From NCBI GenBank assembly GCA_017623675.1, contig JAGAOO010000024.1, positions 61,435 through 125,434 of the forward strand: a stretch of 64,000 nucleotides of DNA. The letters are read 5' to 3'. The stretch is from Lachnospiraceae bacterium. Lineage in GTDB: Bacteria > Bacillota > Clostridia > Lachnospirales > Lachnospiraceae. The notes under the pieces are model-generated. The model did not search any database. It was not told the origin of the DNA and worked only from the letters and a program-made list of their open reading frames with translations. The stretch's first letter is position 1; the number at the start of each line of letters is the position of its first letter. The position numbers and the translations under genes were made by a program. This document shows, one piece after another, positions 1-8,328 of this stretch.

Positions 1-357
1 GAACTGGAATATGAATGGGAGCAATATCGGCTGACAGTAGAGGAAGAAGAACGTTACCAGAAGAATATCGGGGACCTACGGGTATATCAGGAAGAAGTAG
101 TAGCGAATCTGAAGCAGGCCGGTGTATGGGATGCTGAAATCTGGCTCCAGCAGATTCTGGCACTGGTAGATAAACGGGAAATGGTTGAGGTAAAGCATTC
201 TCTGAATGTCCGTCGGCAAAAGCTACGGGAACGAATGAAACAGAACGAAGAAGCCAGACAAAACAGTCTGGTTTGTGTAAAGGGTATTCTGACAGAACAT
301 CCGGAATTAAAGGAACAGGCAAGAGAAGTGCTGACCTCTTATCATATTGCAGTATAA
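1..357 (+). CDS. 3' end of an unknown coiled-coil-rich protein (partial)
   Basis: The reading frame is open from the first base and ends with TAA at 355-357, giving the last 118 residues of a protein whose start lies outside the window. The visible part is highly charged (many Glu, Lys, Arg and Gln), with heptad-like stretches that suggest long helices or coiled coil, and has no membrane segment. No motif ties it to a family I recognise. A hairpin follows the stop immediately, so this is probably the last gene of its transcription unit. The following TPP-controlled operon has its own promoter. Function unknown. Confidence 0.6.
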   Translation, partial: ELEYEWEQYRLTVEEEERYQKNIGDLRVYQEEVVANLKQAGVWDAEIWLQQILALVDKREMVEVKHSLNVRRQKLRERMKQNEEARQNSLVCVKGILTEHPELKEQAREVLTSYHIAV

Positions 358-359
358 AT

Positions 360-390
360 GGGTGCATAATGAGTATGCACTCATTTGTTA
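360..390 (+). terminator. Possible terminator of the upstream partial gene
   Basis: An 8-bp stem (360-367 with 375-382, one G-T pair) with a 7-base loop begins 3 bases after the stop codon. The T-rich tail is short and interrupted, so termination may be weak. Confidence 0.4.
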
Positions 391-413
391 TGTCAGGAAG
401 AACAAAAGCTTGC

Positions 414-442
414 TTGACAATTGATAAGGTACGATATATAAT
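414..442 (+). promoter_or_regulatory. Promoter of the TPP-riboswitch operon
   Basis: TTGACA at 414-419 and TATAAT at 437-442 are separated by exactly 17 bases, a perfect vegetative sigma-A match. Transcription would begin around 449, just ahead of the riboswitch aptamer. Confidence 0.8.
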
Positions 443-452
443 TGCCTAGAAA

Positions 453-556
453 TCAGGAGTGCTTAAGGAATTAGGCTGAGAAATGACATAATCCTGTCAT
501 TAATCCTTTGGGGAAACCCATGACCTGATCCGGATAATGCTGGCGGAGGGAGATGT
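453..556 (+). promoter_or_regulatory. TPP riboswitch (THI element)
   Basis: The conserved THI-box blocks are present in order: GGCTGAGA at about 474-481, a variable P3 hairpin (ATGACA with TGTCAT, 483-500), then the ACC-x-TGACCTGATCCGG block and ATAATGCTGGCG near 517-546, ending in GAGGGA. It lies between a strong promoter and a terminator hairpin, as in Firmicutes TPP switches that stop transcription when TPP is bound. The downstream genes are thiamine-related uptake genes, which fits. Confidence 0.93.
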
Positions 557-584
557 TGATAAGCAAATAATGTGCGATTTTTTC

Positions 585-618
585 ATCCCCTTTCAAAGCA
601 GTTTGGAAGGGATTTTTT
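585..618 (+). terminator. Expression-platform terminator of the TPP riboswitch
   Basis: The arm at 585-597 pairs with 602-613 (one bulged C) and is followed by TTTTTT. Placed after the aptamer and about 80 bases before the first start codon, it is the likely terminator that TPP binding stabilises. Confidence 0.75.
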
Positions 619-696
619 AATGCATTAGAGTAGTGGTTTCATTTGGTACTTGTGCACAGGACCAAACAAAGTGAAATCTTAAAGGAGGAAATGAAG

Positions 697-993
697 ATGA
701 ATGCAAATGTAGCCATTCAGGTATTGCCGGGTGTGTCAACGGATAAAGAAGTTGTACGGATTGTGGATGAAGTCATTGACTATATCAAAAGTACCGGAGT
801 TACCTACTATGTTGGTCCTTGCGAAACTGCAATGGAGGGTGACTATGAAGAATTAATGGAAATTGTGAAGCAATGTCAATATATTGCGATTCAGGCTGGC
901 TGTCCAAGTGTGATGAGCTATGTAAAAATCACATATAAGCCGGAGGGAGAGGTATTGACCATAGATGAAAAGACAACGAAGCATCATCAGTAA
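697..993 (+). CDS. Thiamine-binding protein, MTH1187/YkoF-like
   Basis: A 98-residue cytoplasmic protein of the MTH1187 (Thiamine_BP) family, small ferredoxin-like proteins that bind thiamine or its pyrimidine part and often sit beside thiamine-related ABC transporters. Family features seen are the N-terminal V-A-I-Q-V-L-P strand, the central V-G-P-C-E-T-A-M-E-G segment and the closing beta strand. I place the start at ATG 697, because AAAGGAGG at 681-688 is 8 bases upstream; the frame is also open upstream from a TTG at 643. It is first gene after the TPP switch and its end overlaps the permease gene by 29 bases, implying coupled translation. Its exact role (sensor, carrier or scavenger) is not settled by sequence. 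Confidence 0.85.
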   Translation: MNANVAIQVLPGVSTDKEVVRIVDEVIDYIKSTGVTYYVGPCETAMEGDYEELMEIVKQCQYIAIQAGCPSVMSYVKITYKPEGEVLTIDEKTTKHHQ

Positions 994-1735
994 TTGCATA
1001 CCGGTATTTGTCATTTTGGGAATTCTGGTGATATGGCAAATGATTTGTATCACTGGTCTGGTACCGGGCTATATGCTGCCTTCTCCAATTGAAGTGATAC
1101 AGGCATTTATTGCGGATTTTCCGGCATTAATGAGGCATTCCAGAGTAACCTTACTGGAAGCAGCATTGGGCTTAGTCTGCGGTGTGACCTTGGGCTTCCT
1201 GTGTGCAGCATTGATGGATAGCTTTGAACCGGTAAGAAAAGGGTTATATCCGATTCTGGTTCTGACACAGACGGTACCGCCGGTTGCCATAGCCCCACTT
1301 TTAATTTTGTGGTTTTCCTATGGGATTGCACCGAAGGTAGTGTTAGTGGTATTGGTATCATTTTTCCCAATTGCAGTTGGACTGTTAGAAGGATTTCAAT
1401 CCGTAGACCCGGATATGATTCGTCTTATGCGTTCCATGAAAGCCAATCGGTGGCAGATTTTCTGGCATGTGAAATTTCCCAATGCCTTAGGAGAATTCTT
1501 TTCCGGCTTGAAGATTGCGGTTTCCTATTCTGTGGTTGGTGCTGTGATTGCAGAATGGCTGGGTGGCTTGGAAGGACTGGGCGTATACATGACACGTGTG
1601 AAAAAGGCCTATGCTTATGATAGAATGTTTGCTGTTATTTTTCTGGTATCGGCGATTAGCTTATTGCTGATGGCGATTGTTAAGGTGGCACAGTATCAGG
1701 CTATGCCTTGGACTCATTGCCAAAAGGAAATTTGA
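965..1735 (+). CDS. thiX: ABC transporter permease for a thiamine precursor
   Basis: A 256-residue inner-membrane permease of the BPD_transp_1 (nitrate/sulfonate/taurine/pyrimidine) type with about six membrane helices. The cytoplasmic EAA loop that docks the ATPase lies around residues 148-175. The first helix starts near residue 10. The gene overlaps the thiamine-binding protein gene and precedes the lipoprotein and ATPase genes, forming a complete ABC importer under the TPP switch. In this family (ThiXYZ/YkoEDC-like contexts) the substrate is usually a hydroxymethylpyrimidine or formylaminopyrimidine. The substrate here is inferred from riboswitch and neighbours. Confidence 0.85.
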   Translation: MKRQRSIISNCIPVFVILGILVIWQMICITGLVPGYMLPSPIEVIQAFIADFPALMRHSRVTLLEAALGLVCGVTLGFLCAALMDSFEPVRKGLYPILVLTQTVPPVAIAPLLILWFSYGIAPKVVLVVLVSFFPIAVGLLEGFQSVDPDMIRLMRSMKANRWQIFWHVKFPNALGEFFSGLKIAVSYSVVGAVIAEWLGGLEGLGVYMTRVKKAYAYDRMFAVIFLVSAISLLLMAIVKVAQYQAMPWTHCQKEI

Positions 1736-1813
1736 ACAGACAAACGAAGAAACAAATAGATGTCACTACGATAAGTGGTAGGGATATGAATGAGAAAAGG
1801 AGATTGAGACGAA

Positions 1814-2836
1814 ATGAAACGATTCAAAAAAATAGTAAGCGCAGTGTTAGTGACAGCATTAGCATTTTCATTATGTGCTTGTAGTGGTAATGCAGAAAGC
1901 AATAATGCGGGTGAGAATAATGCGGGTGATGGCGAAAAGACGGAGATTACATTCGTGTTAGACTGGGCACCGAATACAAACCACACAGGCTTGTATGTTG
2001 CACAGGAACTTGGATACTATGAAGAGGCAGGCTTGGATGTAACAATTGTTCAGCCACCGGAGGATGGAGCAACCATGATGGTAGCTTCCGGACAGGCACA
2101 ATTCGGTATTGATTTTCAGGATTATTTAGCACCGGTATTTACTTCTGAGGACGAAATGCCTGTAACAGCAGTAGCAGCGATTATCCAGCATAATACCTCC
2201 GGTATTATTTCCCTGAAGGAAGACGGAATTACCTCTCCGGCAGGAATGGAAGGCAAGAATTATGCAACCTGGGGCTTGGAGCTTGAACAGGCAATGATAA
2301 AGAATGTTGTAGAAGCAGACGGTGGAGATTATGATAAGGTGAATCTGATTCCGGAATACGTGACAGATGTTCCATCAGCATTGCAGCAGGACATTGATGC
2401 AGTCTGGGTATATTATGCATGGGATGGTATCTCTACAAAGCAGGCAGGATTAGAAACCAATATGTTTTATTTTAAGGATATTACACCGGAATTTGATTAT
2501 TACAGTCCTGTAATTATCGCTAATACGGATTTTCTGGAAGAAGATGAAGAAGCTGCAAAGGCATTCTTAGATGCAACCCGTAGGGGATATGAATATGCCA
2601 TTGAGAATCCGGAGGAGGCAGCACAGATTCTGTGTAAGCAGGTACCGGAATTAGATGAAGATATGGTAAAGGAAAGCCAGATTTGGCTGGCAGACCAGTA
2701 TAAGGCAGAGGTAGACCAATGGGGATACATTGACCAGGAGCGTTGGGATGCCTTCTATACATGGTTATATGAAAATGGATTATCAGAAGAGATACCGGCA
2801 GGAACCGGATTTACAAACGAGTATTTAAGTAAGTAA
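1814..2836 (+). CDS. thiY: Thiamine-precursor-binding lipoprotein, NMT1/THI5-like
   Basis: A 340-residue lipoprotein: positively charged N-terminus, hydrophobic stretch and an L-C-A-C lipobox with the acylated Cys at about residue 23, then an acidic, Asn-rich linker. The mature part is an NMT1/THI5-like periplasmic-binding fold, with the opening strand 'FVLDWAPNTNHTG' typical of pyrimidine-binding ThiY proteins. A ribosome-binding site (AAAGGAG) lies about 10 bases before ATG 1814. It sits between permease and ATPase genes of the TPP-regulated operon. It probably captures the pyrimidine moiety of thiamine at the membrane surface; direct ligand identity is inference. Confidence 0.88.
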   Translation: MKRFKKIVSAVLVTALAFSLCACSGNAESNNAGENNAGDGEKTEITFVLDWAPNTNHTGLYVAQELGYYEEAGLDVTIVQPPEDGATMMVASGQAQFGIDFQDYLAPVFTSEDEMPVTAVAAIIQHNTSGIISLKEDGITSPAGMEGKNYATWGLELEQAMIKNVVEADGGDYDKVNLIPEYVTDVPSALQQDIDAVWVYYAWDGISTKQAGLETNMFYFKDITPEFDYYSPVIIANTDFLEEDEEAAKAFLDATRRGYEYAIENPEEAAQILCKQVPELDEDMVKESQIWLADQYKAEVDQWGYIDQERWDAFYTWLYENGLSEEIPAGTGFTNEYLSK

Positions 2837-2889
2837 TTTCCATGCTTTCAGTACATCACATTTGCCCATAGAGTAAGAAAGGAACACAT

Positions 2890-3630
2890 ATGATATTACA
2901 GGCAGAGCATATTACAAAAGCATATGGGGAAAATCAGGTGTTACAGAATGTTTCCGTAACCTTGCAGGAAGGCGAACTGGTCTGCCTGCTGGGCGTTAGT
3001 GGTGTAGGTAAGACTACACTGTTTAATATTCTCTCCGGTCTTACCTTGCCGGATTCCGGCAAGGTATTACTTGAGGGAAATGATATCACCGGAAAAACGG
3101 GATATTTAAGCTATATGCAGCAAAAGGATTTATTGCTTCCTCATAAGACGGTGCTAGACAATGTTGCACTTCCATTGGTACTGAATGGAGTGAGGAAAAG
3201 AGAAGCCAGAGAACGGGCAGCAGAGTATTTTTCACAGTTTGGACTTGCCGGAACGGAACAGCAATATCCGGTCCAATTATCCGGTGGTATGCGGCAACGG
3301 GCGGCACTGCTTCGGACTTACATGTGTGGGGATAAGGTGGCGTTGTTGGATGAACCATTTAGTGCCTTGGATACCTTGACCAGAACCGGGATGCAGGAGT
3401 GGTACTTGAAGGTCATGGAAGAAATCAAGCTTTCCACACTGTTTATTACTCATGATATCGATGAAGCGATTCTGTTATCAGACCGAATCTATATTATGAG
3501 TGGCAATCCGGCGGGCATTTCCGCAGAGCTGGTGGTGGAGGAACCCAAGCCACGGAGCGGAGAGTTCCTGTTAAGTGATACATTTATGGAATATAAGAGA
3601 AGGATAAAAAGGAATTTTACCCTTCGTTGA
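2890..3630 (+). CDS. thiZ: ABC transporter ATP-binding protein of the thiamine-precursor importer
   Basis: A 246-residue ABC ATPase of the NitT/TauT type. Visible motifs are Walker A (GVSGVGKTT, about residues 37-45), signature LSGGMRQR (about 130), Walker B VALLDEP and the H-loop ITHD. It powers the permease encoded upstream. It is the last gene of the TPP-riboswitch operon, and a terminator hairpin follows about 50 bases downstream. Length and motifs are complete, with no sign of decay. Confidence 0.9.
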   Translation: MILQAEHITKAYGENQVLQNVSVTLQEGELVCLLGVSGVGKTTLFNILSGLTLPDSGKVLLEGNDITGKTGYLSYMQQKDLLLPHKTVLDNVALPLVLNGVRKREARERAAEYFSQFGLAGTEQQYPVQLSGGMRQRAALLRTYMCGDKVALLDEPFSALDTLTRTGMQEWYLKVMEEIKLSTLFITHDIDEAILLSDRIYIMSGNPAGISAELVVEEPKPRSGEFLLSDTFMEYKRRIKRNFTLR

Positions 3631-3678
3631 CATTTTCCACATTTGGGTATAAGTTATAAATAGGTATTACGAAGGCAG

Positions 3679-3703
3679 AAGGCTTCCAACAGGGAGCCTT
3701 TTA
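3679..3703 (+). terminator. Terminator after the thiamine uptake operon
   Basis: A 9-bp stem (3679-3687 with 3692-3700, one G-T pair) with an AACA loop runs into TTTT. It separates the ABC operon from the aminotransferase gene. Confidence 0.6.
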
Positions 3704-3728
3704 CTGTTAGAAGAAGGAGATTGAGTAC

Positions 3729-4904
3729 ATGGAATCAATGAAGGCAAAACGCTTGGATCATTTTCAAACAGGTATCTTTGCTGAATTAAATGAATTAAAG
3801 GAACAAATGCTGGCAGAGGGAAGAACCATTTACAATCTATCCGTAGGAACACCGGATTTTCAACCGCCCCAGCATGTCATAGATGCAATCAAAGAGGCTG
3901 TTTCCATACCGGAGAATTATAAATATTCTCTGCGGGACATACCGGAATTATTAGAGGCAGTTTCCCGTTATTATAAAAGCCGGTTTGGGGTTGATATTTC
4001 ACCGGATTGCATTACCGGAGTGCATGGTACGCAGGAAGGAATCGGACATGTGGGAATGGCTTTACTGGATGCGGGGGATGTGGTATTGCTTCCCAATCCC
4101 GGCTATCCAATCTTTGAAGCAGGAGCATACTTAAGTGGAGCCCAGATGGAATTCTATGAACTGAAAGAAGAAAATCAGTTTCTTCCGGTATTGAGTGAAA
4201 TTCCGGAAGAAATTGCCGAAAAAGCCAAATTAATGATTCTGTCCTATCCGTACAATCCGGTCTGCCGGACAGCTCCTAGAGAATTCTATGAGGAAGTCGT
4301 TGCTTTTGCAAAGAAATATGATATCTTCGTCATTCATGATAATGCATATTCGGATATTATTTTTGACGGAAAGGAAGGCGGCTCGTTTCTGGCAGTTCCG
4401 GGAGCCATGGATATCGGAGCCGAATTTTTCTCGTTATCCAAGTCCTTTAATATTACCGGTGCCAGAGTATCCTTTATGTTAGGAAGAAAAGATGCGGTAG
4501 ATGCATTGAAGCTGTTACGAAGCCAGTTTGATTTTGGAACCTTTCTTCCGATTCAATATGGTGCCATTGCAGCCTTAGATGGTTCCAGAGAATTTGTAAA
4601 AGAGCAGTGTAAGGAATATGAAAGACGGCGGGATGCTTTGTGCGGAGGATTTCGCAGAATCGGCTGGAATGTACCGGACAGTGAAGGCACTATGTTTGTA
4701 TGGGCTCCGGTGCCAAAGGGATATGCAAGTTCCAGGGCATTCTGCATGGAAATGATTCGAAAAGCCGGAGTGCTTTGCACGCCGGGAGATGCTTTTGGCA
4801 GTAAAGGGGAAGGATACGTTCGATTTGCCCTTGTAATGCCACCGGAAGAGTTGGAGAAAGTGGTACAGGCAGTTGAGGAAAGTGGAGTTCTGAGTAATGA
4901 TTGA
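3729..4904 (+). CDS. Class I/II PLP-dependent aminotransferase
   Basis: A 391-residue fold-type I aminotransferase of the aspartate/LL-diaminopimelate aminotransferase group. The N-terminal '[11 protein letters not shown]' substrate loop, the Asn-Pro-Gly-Tyr-Pro segment near 120, the 'HDNAYSD' cofactor Asp and the Schiff-base Lys238 in SLSKSFN are all present, and a C-terminal Arg in 'YVRFALV' would bind the substrate carboxylate. AGAAGGAG lies about 10 bases before ATG 3729. Specificity cannot be assigned from sequence; aspartate, alanine or LL-diaminopimelate are the usual options. The gene overlaps the following GNAT gene by 8 bases, so the two are probably co-translated. Confidence 0.85.
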   Translation: MESMKAKRLDHFQTGIFAELNELKEQMLAEGRTIYNLSVGTPDFQPPQHVIDAIKEAVSIPENYKYSLRDIPELLEAVSRYYKSRFGVDISPDCITGVHGTQEGIGHVGMALLDAGDVVLLPNPGYPIFEAGAYLSGAQMEFYELKEENQFLPVLSEIPEEIAEKAKLMILSYPYNPVCRTAPREFYEEVVAFAKKYDIFVIHDNAYSDIIFDGKEGGSFLAVPGAMDIGAEFFSLSKSFNITGARVSFMLGRKDAVDALKLLRSQFDFGTFLPIQYGAIAALDGSREFVKEQCKEYERRRDALCGGFRRIGWNVPDSEGTMFVWAPVPKGYASSRAFCMEMIRKAGVLCTPGDAFGSKGEGYVRFALVMPPEELEKVVQAVEESGVLSND

Positions 4905-5370
4905 TATTGAATTTGTTAGATGTTCTGGGACAAATGAAGACTTTATCACGAACTGTCAATTACTAGATATGGATTTAGACAGGCGAGTAGGAAGAGTGAT
5001 TAAGAGAGATAAATATAAACAGTACAATCAGCTTGATGAGATAAGGGAAGCTGTAGTTGTGTATGTTGATGGTAAAGCCGCTGGGGCAGGAGCAATAAGA
5101 GAATATCAGTACGGTGATATCGATGATGCAACCGAATTGAAAAGAGTATTTGTCAGAGATGAATTCCAAGGGAAAGGAATAGGAACCCAGCTGGTTCTTG
5201 AATTGATTGCGTGGGCGAAAGAACTGGGATATAAGAAATTGATTCTTGAAACCGGAGAATTACTGCAAGAATCGTGTCATGTATATCGAAAAGTCGGATT
5301 TGAAATAATGGAGAATTATGGTCCTTACAGGTCGATGCCGGAATCATTGTGCATGATGAAAGAATTGTAA
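4897..5370 (+). CDS. GNAT family N-acetyltransferase
   Basis: A 157-residue GCN5-related acetyltransferase. The acetyl-CoA-binding motif A is visible as [13 protein letters not shown] at about residues 83-95, followed by the helix '[19 protein letters not shown]' and the motif-B-like 'YRKVGFE'. Its start codon overlaps the end of the aminotransferase gene, suggesting a functional link in one operon. Substrate unknown. Confidence 0.85.
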   Translation: MIDIEFVRCSGTNEDFITNCQLLDMDLDRRVGRVIKRDKYKQYNQLDEIREAVVVYVDGKAAGAGAIREYQYGDIDDATELKRVFVRDEFQGKGIGTQLVLELIAWAKELGYKKLILETGELLQESCHVYRKVGFEIMENYGPYRSMPESLCMMKEL

Positions 5371-5395
5371 TTGTAAGCATATACGGAGGAAACAA

Positions 5396-6025
5396 ATGAT
5401 GGACGAAATGTACGAAACCAAGCAGACATTTCTAAATATAAACGAAGAAGATATGTTTCAGGTGATTTCAGGAAAGGAATTCAAAACCAGTAAGTTGGCC
5501 TTGATACTGGTTAGTGTACTATTCTTTCTGCCATCTGCGATTTTGATGTTTGTGTTAAATGCGAAATTCGAATTGGTATGGATGAATGTGGTGTGGCTCT
5601 TTGCATTAAGTGCTGAGGTTGCTGTGGTTGTAATGTTTATATGGATGATGTTTCAGAGGCAACGGTTCTTATCTTCTCCCGATGTTGAAAAATATGCAAA
5701 ACAATTGCACGAAGGCATTTGGAGAATTACGCCGACGGAAGTGATAACGAAAGGGTATGTATTTAAGAAACTCCAACCGTCATCGCCAATTGATTTGTCA
5801 CAAGTAGAGTGGTTGTATCGGAAGAGGCTTTCAACAGGGAATCAACATTCGGCTAATATTGTATTCTGGATGAAAGATGGTAAGAAACGTGAAATGAATT
5901 ATCGTGTGTCTTTGACAGAGAGTGATATGTATCATTTGATTCAGCCGTTGAATCCACGCGTTATGATTGGAAATACAATGAACAATAAGAGAGAATATGA
6001 CAGAATTTTGAAGGAAGGATTATAA
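5396..6025 (+). CDS. Unknown membrane protein with cytosolic C-terminal domain
   Basis: A 209-residue protein with two strong membrane helices at about residues 35-55 and 62-85. A soluble C-terminal half follows with alternating strands, reminiscent of small PH-like or YcxB-like domains, but I see no decisive motif. GGAGG sits about 8 bases before ATG 5396. It starts 25 bases after the GNAT gene and is followed at 41 bases by another membrane protein gene, so all may be one operon. Confidence 0.6.
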   Translation: MMDEMYETKQTFLNINEEDMFQVISGKEFKTSKLALILVSVLFFLPSAILMFVLNAKFELVWMNVVWLFALSAEVAVVVMFIWMMFQRQRFLSSPDVEKYAKQLHEGIWRITPTEVITKGYVFKKLQPSSPIDLSQVEWLYRKRLSTGNQHSANIVFWMKDGKKREMNYRVSLTESDMYHLIQPLNPRVMIGNTMNNKREYDRILKEGL

Positions 6026-6066
6026 TTTGGTTGAATGAATATTACAAAAAAGGGGAGGAAACTATT

Positions 6067-6885
6067 ATGAGTGAAACTGTAAAAAGTAAAAAGAACAATG
6101 GATTGTATGCGGTAGGCGGAGTGTCAATCATTAATATGGTGGTACTGTTACTTTGTACTTTTTTGTGTGTGATGTCTATGGTTAACTATTGTATGCAGGC
6201 GGCTGTGCCGAGCAGAGGATTAGGGTACTATTATGTTCCGCATCTTCTTGTAGGCTTGGTGTTTGGGATTTCGTTGATTATTATGGCAATCGGAGGCTTT
6301 AAAAGAAATCATGTATTATGTCTGATTGCAACGATTCTTTATGGAGTCGATCTCATTGTTGCCAGAGTATTCGACTATTTTTCACACGCAATTATGTCAG
6401 CAGATTACTTGAGGAATCCACTAGATGTAATTGGAACTGTGTTGGCAAAAGGGAGGAGTGTCATCTATTTCCGGCAGTCATGTTTGGCAGGCACTATCTT
6501 TTTGGCAATTGGATTATTGCTCGTGGCAATTGTTTTGGTAATAAAATGTACGAAGGCAAAAGGCGGAGTAGTAAGAGTTATTGGAATCATTGTTGCAGGA
6601 CTGGCTACTGCAACATTAGGTATTACATCTTTGGCAGATATTATTATGTTGAATGTTGTAAATGCGGGGATGGTAGGTTTATCAGTGGAACGGATACCGT
6701 ATATTACCCTGTTTATTAAGAGAATTGGACATTTCTTTCAGGCTTCAGGCGATTGGAGATTTCTAATGGAAATGGAGCCAATGTTCTTTATGATTTTGGA
6801 TGTGCTGATTTTGGCAATGTTTGCAACTATGGCTATTTCTTCAGCACTGACAATTTCCGGAAAGAAGGATGTTGAGAACGTATAG
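6067..6885 (+). CDS. Unknown polytopic membrane protein
   Basis: The protein is 272 residues from ATG 6067, which has GGGGAGGA at 6052-6059; an upstream in-frame TTG (6031) lacks a ribosome-binding site. It carries six to seven hydrophobic segments separated by short loops and a C-terminal helix ending in a charged tail. No catalytic motif is recognisable. It lies at the end of the aminotransferase/GNAT/membrane-protein run; immediately downstream the sequence becomes accessory in character. Confidence 0.6.
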   Translation: MSETVKSKKNNGLYAVGGVSIINMVVLLLCTFLCVMSMVNYCMQAAVPSRGLGYYYVPHLLVGLVFGISLIIMAIGGFKRNHVLCLIATILYGVDLIVARVFDYFSHAIMSADYLRNPLDVIGTVLAKGRSVIYFRQSCLAGTIFLAIGLLLVAIVLVIKCTKAKGGVVRVIGIIVAGLATATLGITSLADIIMLNVVNAGMVGLSVERIPYITLFIKRIGHFFQASGDWRFLMEMEPMFFMILDVLILAMFATMAISSALTISGKKDVENV

Positions 6886-6897
6886 AGTGGAGAAATT

Positions 6898-6949
6898 CGT
6901 CCTGATCTATTAAAATAGCTGCGATTAGTTGTCTATCTTTTGTGAACCT
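6898..6949 (-). pseudogene. Fragment of a second GNAT acetyltransferase gene
   Basis: About 50 bases on the minus strand are closely related to an internal part of the intact GNAT gene at 8329-8829 (its complement matches near 8627-8680, with one short deletion). Translated, it gives K-D-R-Q-L-I-A-A-I-L-I-D-Q-D, against E-N-G-Q-L-I-A-A-I-S-I-D-Q-D in the intact gene. No start, stop or flanking coding sequence survives. It is most simply the relic of a paralogous or duplicated copy lost by deletion. Confidence 0.6.
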
Positions 6950-6967
6950 ACAATGTTATAACATTGT
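6950..6967. promoter_or_regulatory. Palindrome upstream of hicB, candidate operator
   Basis: An 18-base perfect palindrome (ACAATGTTA/TAACATTGT) lies 60 bases before the HicB-like gene. HicB proteins with ribbon-helix-helix tails bind palindromes in their own promoters, so autoregulation is plausible. The link is inference. Confidence 0.45.
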
Positions 6968-7026
6968 ATTAACAACAAAATGGAAAAACAGAATGAGATT
7001 ATATAGTTAAAAAGGAGTGAAAATAT

Positions 7027-7467
7027 ATGAAACAAGTTTATCCAACTTTCATTTTGAATACAAATGATAATTCAGATCATCCTTTTTTGGTATGTGTACC
7101 TGATTTGGAAATATTTACAGAAGGTGATAGTTTTGCTAATGCGATTGAAATGGCACGAGATGCTATTGGTTTAACCGGAATATCAATGGAAGATAATGGT
7201 GAAGAATTACCTATTCCATCTAAACAGGAAGCTGTATTAGAAAAAGTAAAACGGGATACGGAAATAGTTGATTTTTCAGAAGGTATTTTGACGTATGTTG
7301 ATGTTGATTTCTCAGAATACAGAAGAAAAGTTGATACTCGGACGGTTAGAAGAAATGTTGCTTTGCCAAGTTGGTTAAATTATGAAGCCGATCGGGCAGG
7401 TGTTAATGTATCAAGAATTTTACAGGAAGCATTAATGAGTGCACTTAAACTGGAAAGAAGAATTTAA
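7027..7467 (+). CDS. hicB: HicB-family antitoxin without a HicA partner
   Basis: A 146-residue type II antitoxin of the HicB family. The N-terminal half has the partially degraded RNase-H-like HicB fold (strand 'FLVCVPDLEIFTEGDSFANAIEMARDAI'). The C-terminal part, about residues 105-146, is a ribbon-helix-helix DNA-binding tail. AAAGGAG lies 8 bases upstream of the start. No HicA-like frame (about 60 residues with a catalytic His in a G-S-H motif) is found within a few hundred bases on either side, so this is an orphan or a solitary regulator. It may bind the palindrome at 6950-6967. Confidence 0.8.
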   Translation: MKQVYPTFILNTNDNSDHPFLVCVPDLEIFTEGDSFANAIEMARDAIGLTGISMEDNGEELPIPSKQEAVLEKVKRDTEIVDFSEGILTYVDVDFSEYRRKVDTRTVRRNVALPSWLNYEADRAGVNVSRILQEALMSALKLERRI

Positions 7468-7529
7468 AACAGATAGAAAGACTTATGCTGTATAGAGAAA
7501 AATTGATTGAAGCAAGGAAGGGGGACTTG

Positions 7530-7622
7530 CATTTTACAAAATCAATATATAGTAGTTTGAATTTATTGAGATACAAGATGTAATACTTGAACGTCCCACC
7601 CAAAATGGTGCATCGTTCAACT
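7530..7622 (+). repeat. 93-bp dispersed element, copy A
   Basis: This segment matches 9828-9920 over 93 bases without gaps, with 10 differences (about 89 % identity). It holds an A+T-rich part, a promoter-like part and an imperfect hairpin (TTGAACG at 7587-7593 with CGTTCAA at 7614-7620). It follows the orphan hicB gene and precedes the lipoprotein gene. See copy B for interpretation. Confidence 0.8.
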
Positions 7623-7678
7623 GGAAAAGTCCGATGTATATGCGATTACTTTATGGAATAATGTTTATGGAGGAAAAG

Positions 7679-8248
7679 ATGATGAAAAAGAAATTAATAA
7701 CACTTACAATTGTATTGGGAGTGCTAACCATGGGGATGGCAGGATGTATTGGTGGCAATAACGGTAAGATTAACCGAGAAGAAACACACACGGTTTCGGA
7801 CCTTAGCAATACATATACGCTTACAACATATGGGATAGATGGATTTAAGATGCCTGATATTGGGGCATCGGAATATGACGAGATTCGATATGTTGGCGAT
7901 GGTCACTCTGATGCTATGATTACCTACACGGTCTATGCAGAATATACACAATCTGCATCTGTTGAGGATAATAAGGAATACTTGGTTGAATACTTAGAGC
8001 ACAGTTCGCTTCTTAGCAGTGTAGAGGAGAGCGAACGTAGTGAGCATATAGATGTGATTGAAAATGAGGGAAAAGAAATATATGTTGCATATGAAGGGCA
8101 TGAAGCATATTTCTATGTTCCTTTAGACGACGAATATATCACCTATTTGCTTGTTGAGGTAGTGGATACAACCAAGGATGAGATTGATTATCAGTCTTAT
8201 ATGTTTTTAGCGAATAGCGAAGCGTATGATGTAGAATTTCACAAGTAG
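7679..8248 (+). CDS. Small secreted lipoprotein of unknown function
   Basis: The protein is 189 residues from ATG 7679 (GGAGG at 7669-7673; ATG 7682 is an equally good start). It has a lipoprotein signal: Met-Met-Lys-Lys-Lys, a hydrophobic core and a G-M-A-G-C lipobox near residue 22. The mature domain is acidic and strand-rich, with no recognised family. The frame stays open upstream to 7634, but that extension lacks a ribosome-binding site. It is followed by a strong terminator and so is probably monocistronic. Confidence 0.7.
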   Translation: MMKKKLITLTIVLGVLTMGMAGCIGGNNGKINREETHTVSDLSNTYTLTTYGIDGFKMPDIGASEYDEIRYVGDGHSDAMITYTVYAEYTQSASVEDNKEYLVEYLEHSSLLSSVEESERSEHIDVIENEGKEIYVAYEGHEAYFYVPLDDEYITYLLVEVVDTTKDEIDYQSYMFLANSEAYDVEFHK

Positions 8249-8252
8249 TCTA

Positions 8253-8287
8253 ATAGCACCGGCAGAAAAATGCCGGTGCTATTTTTC
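8253..8287 (+). terminator. Strong terminator after the lipoprotein gene
   Basis: A 12-bp perfect stem (8253-8264 with 8271-8282) and GAAAAA loop are followed by a T-run, just after the stop codon. It may also serve the converging GNAT gene. Confidence 0.85.
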
Positions 8288-8328
8288 GTACCCTGGTATT
8301 TATTCTATTACATTTATATAATATGTAC

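Noticed and set aside
7487-7582. Short frame after hicB as a possible HicA toxin
   Set aside because: About 32 codons that run into the 93-bp repeated element; no G-S-H catalytic motif or HicA length. Rejected.
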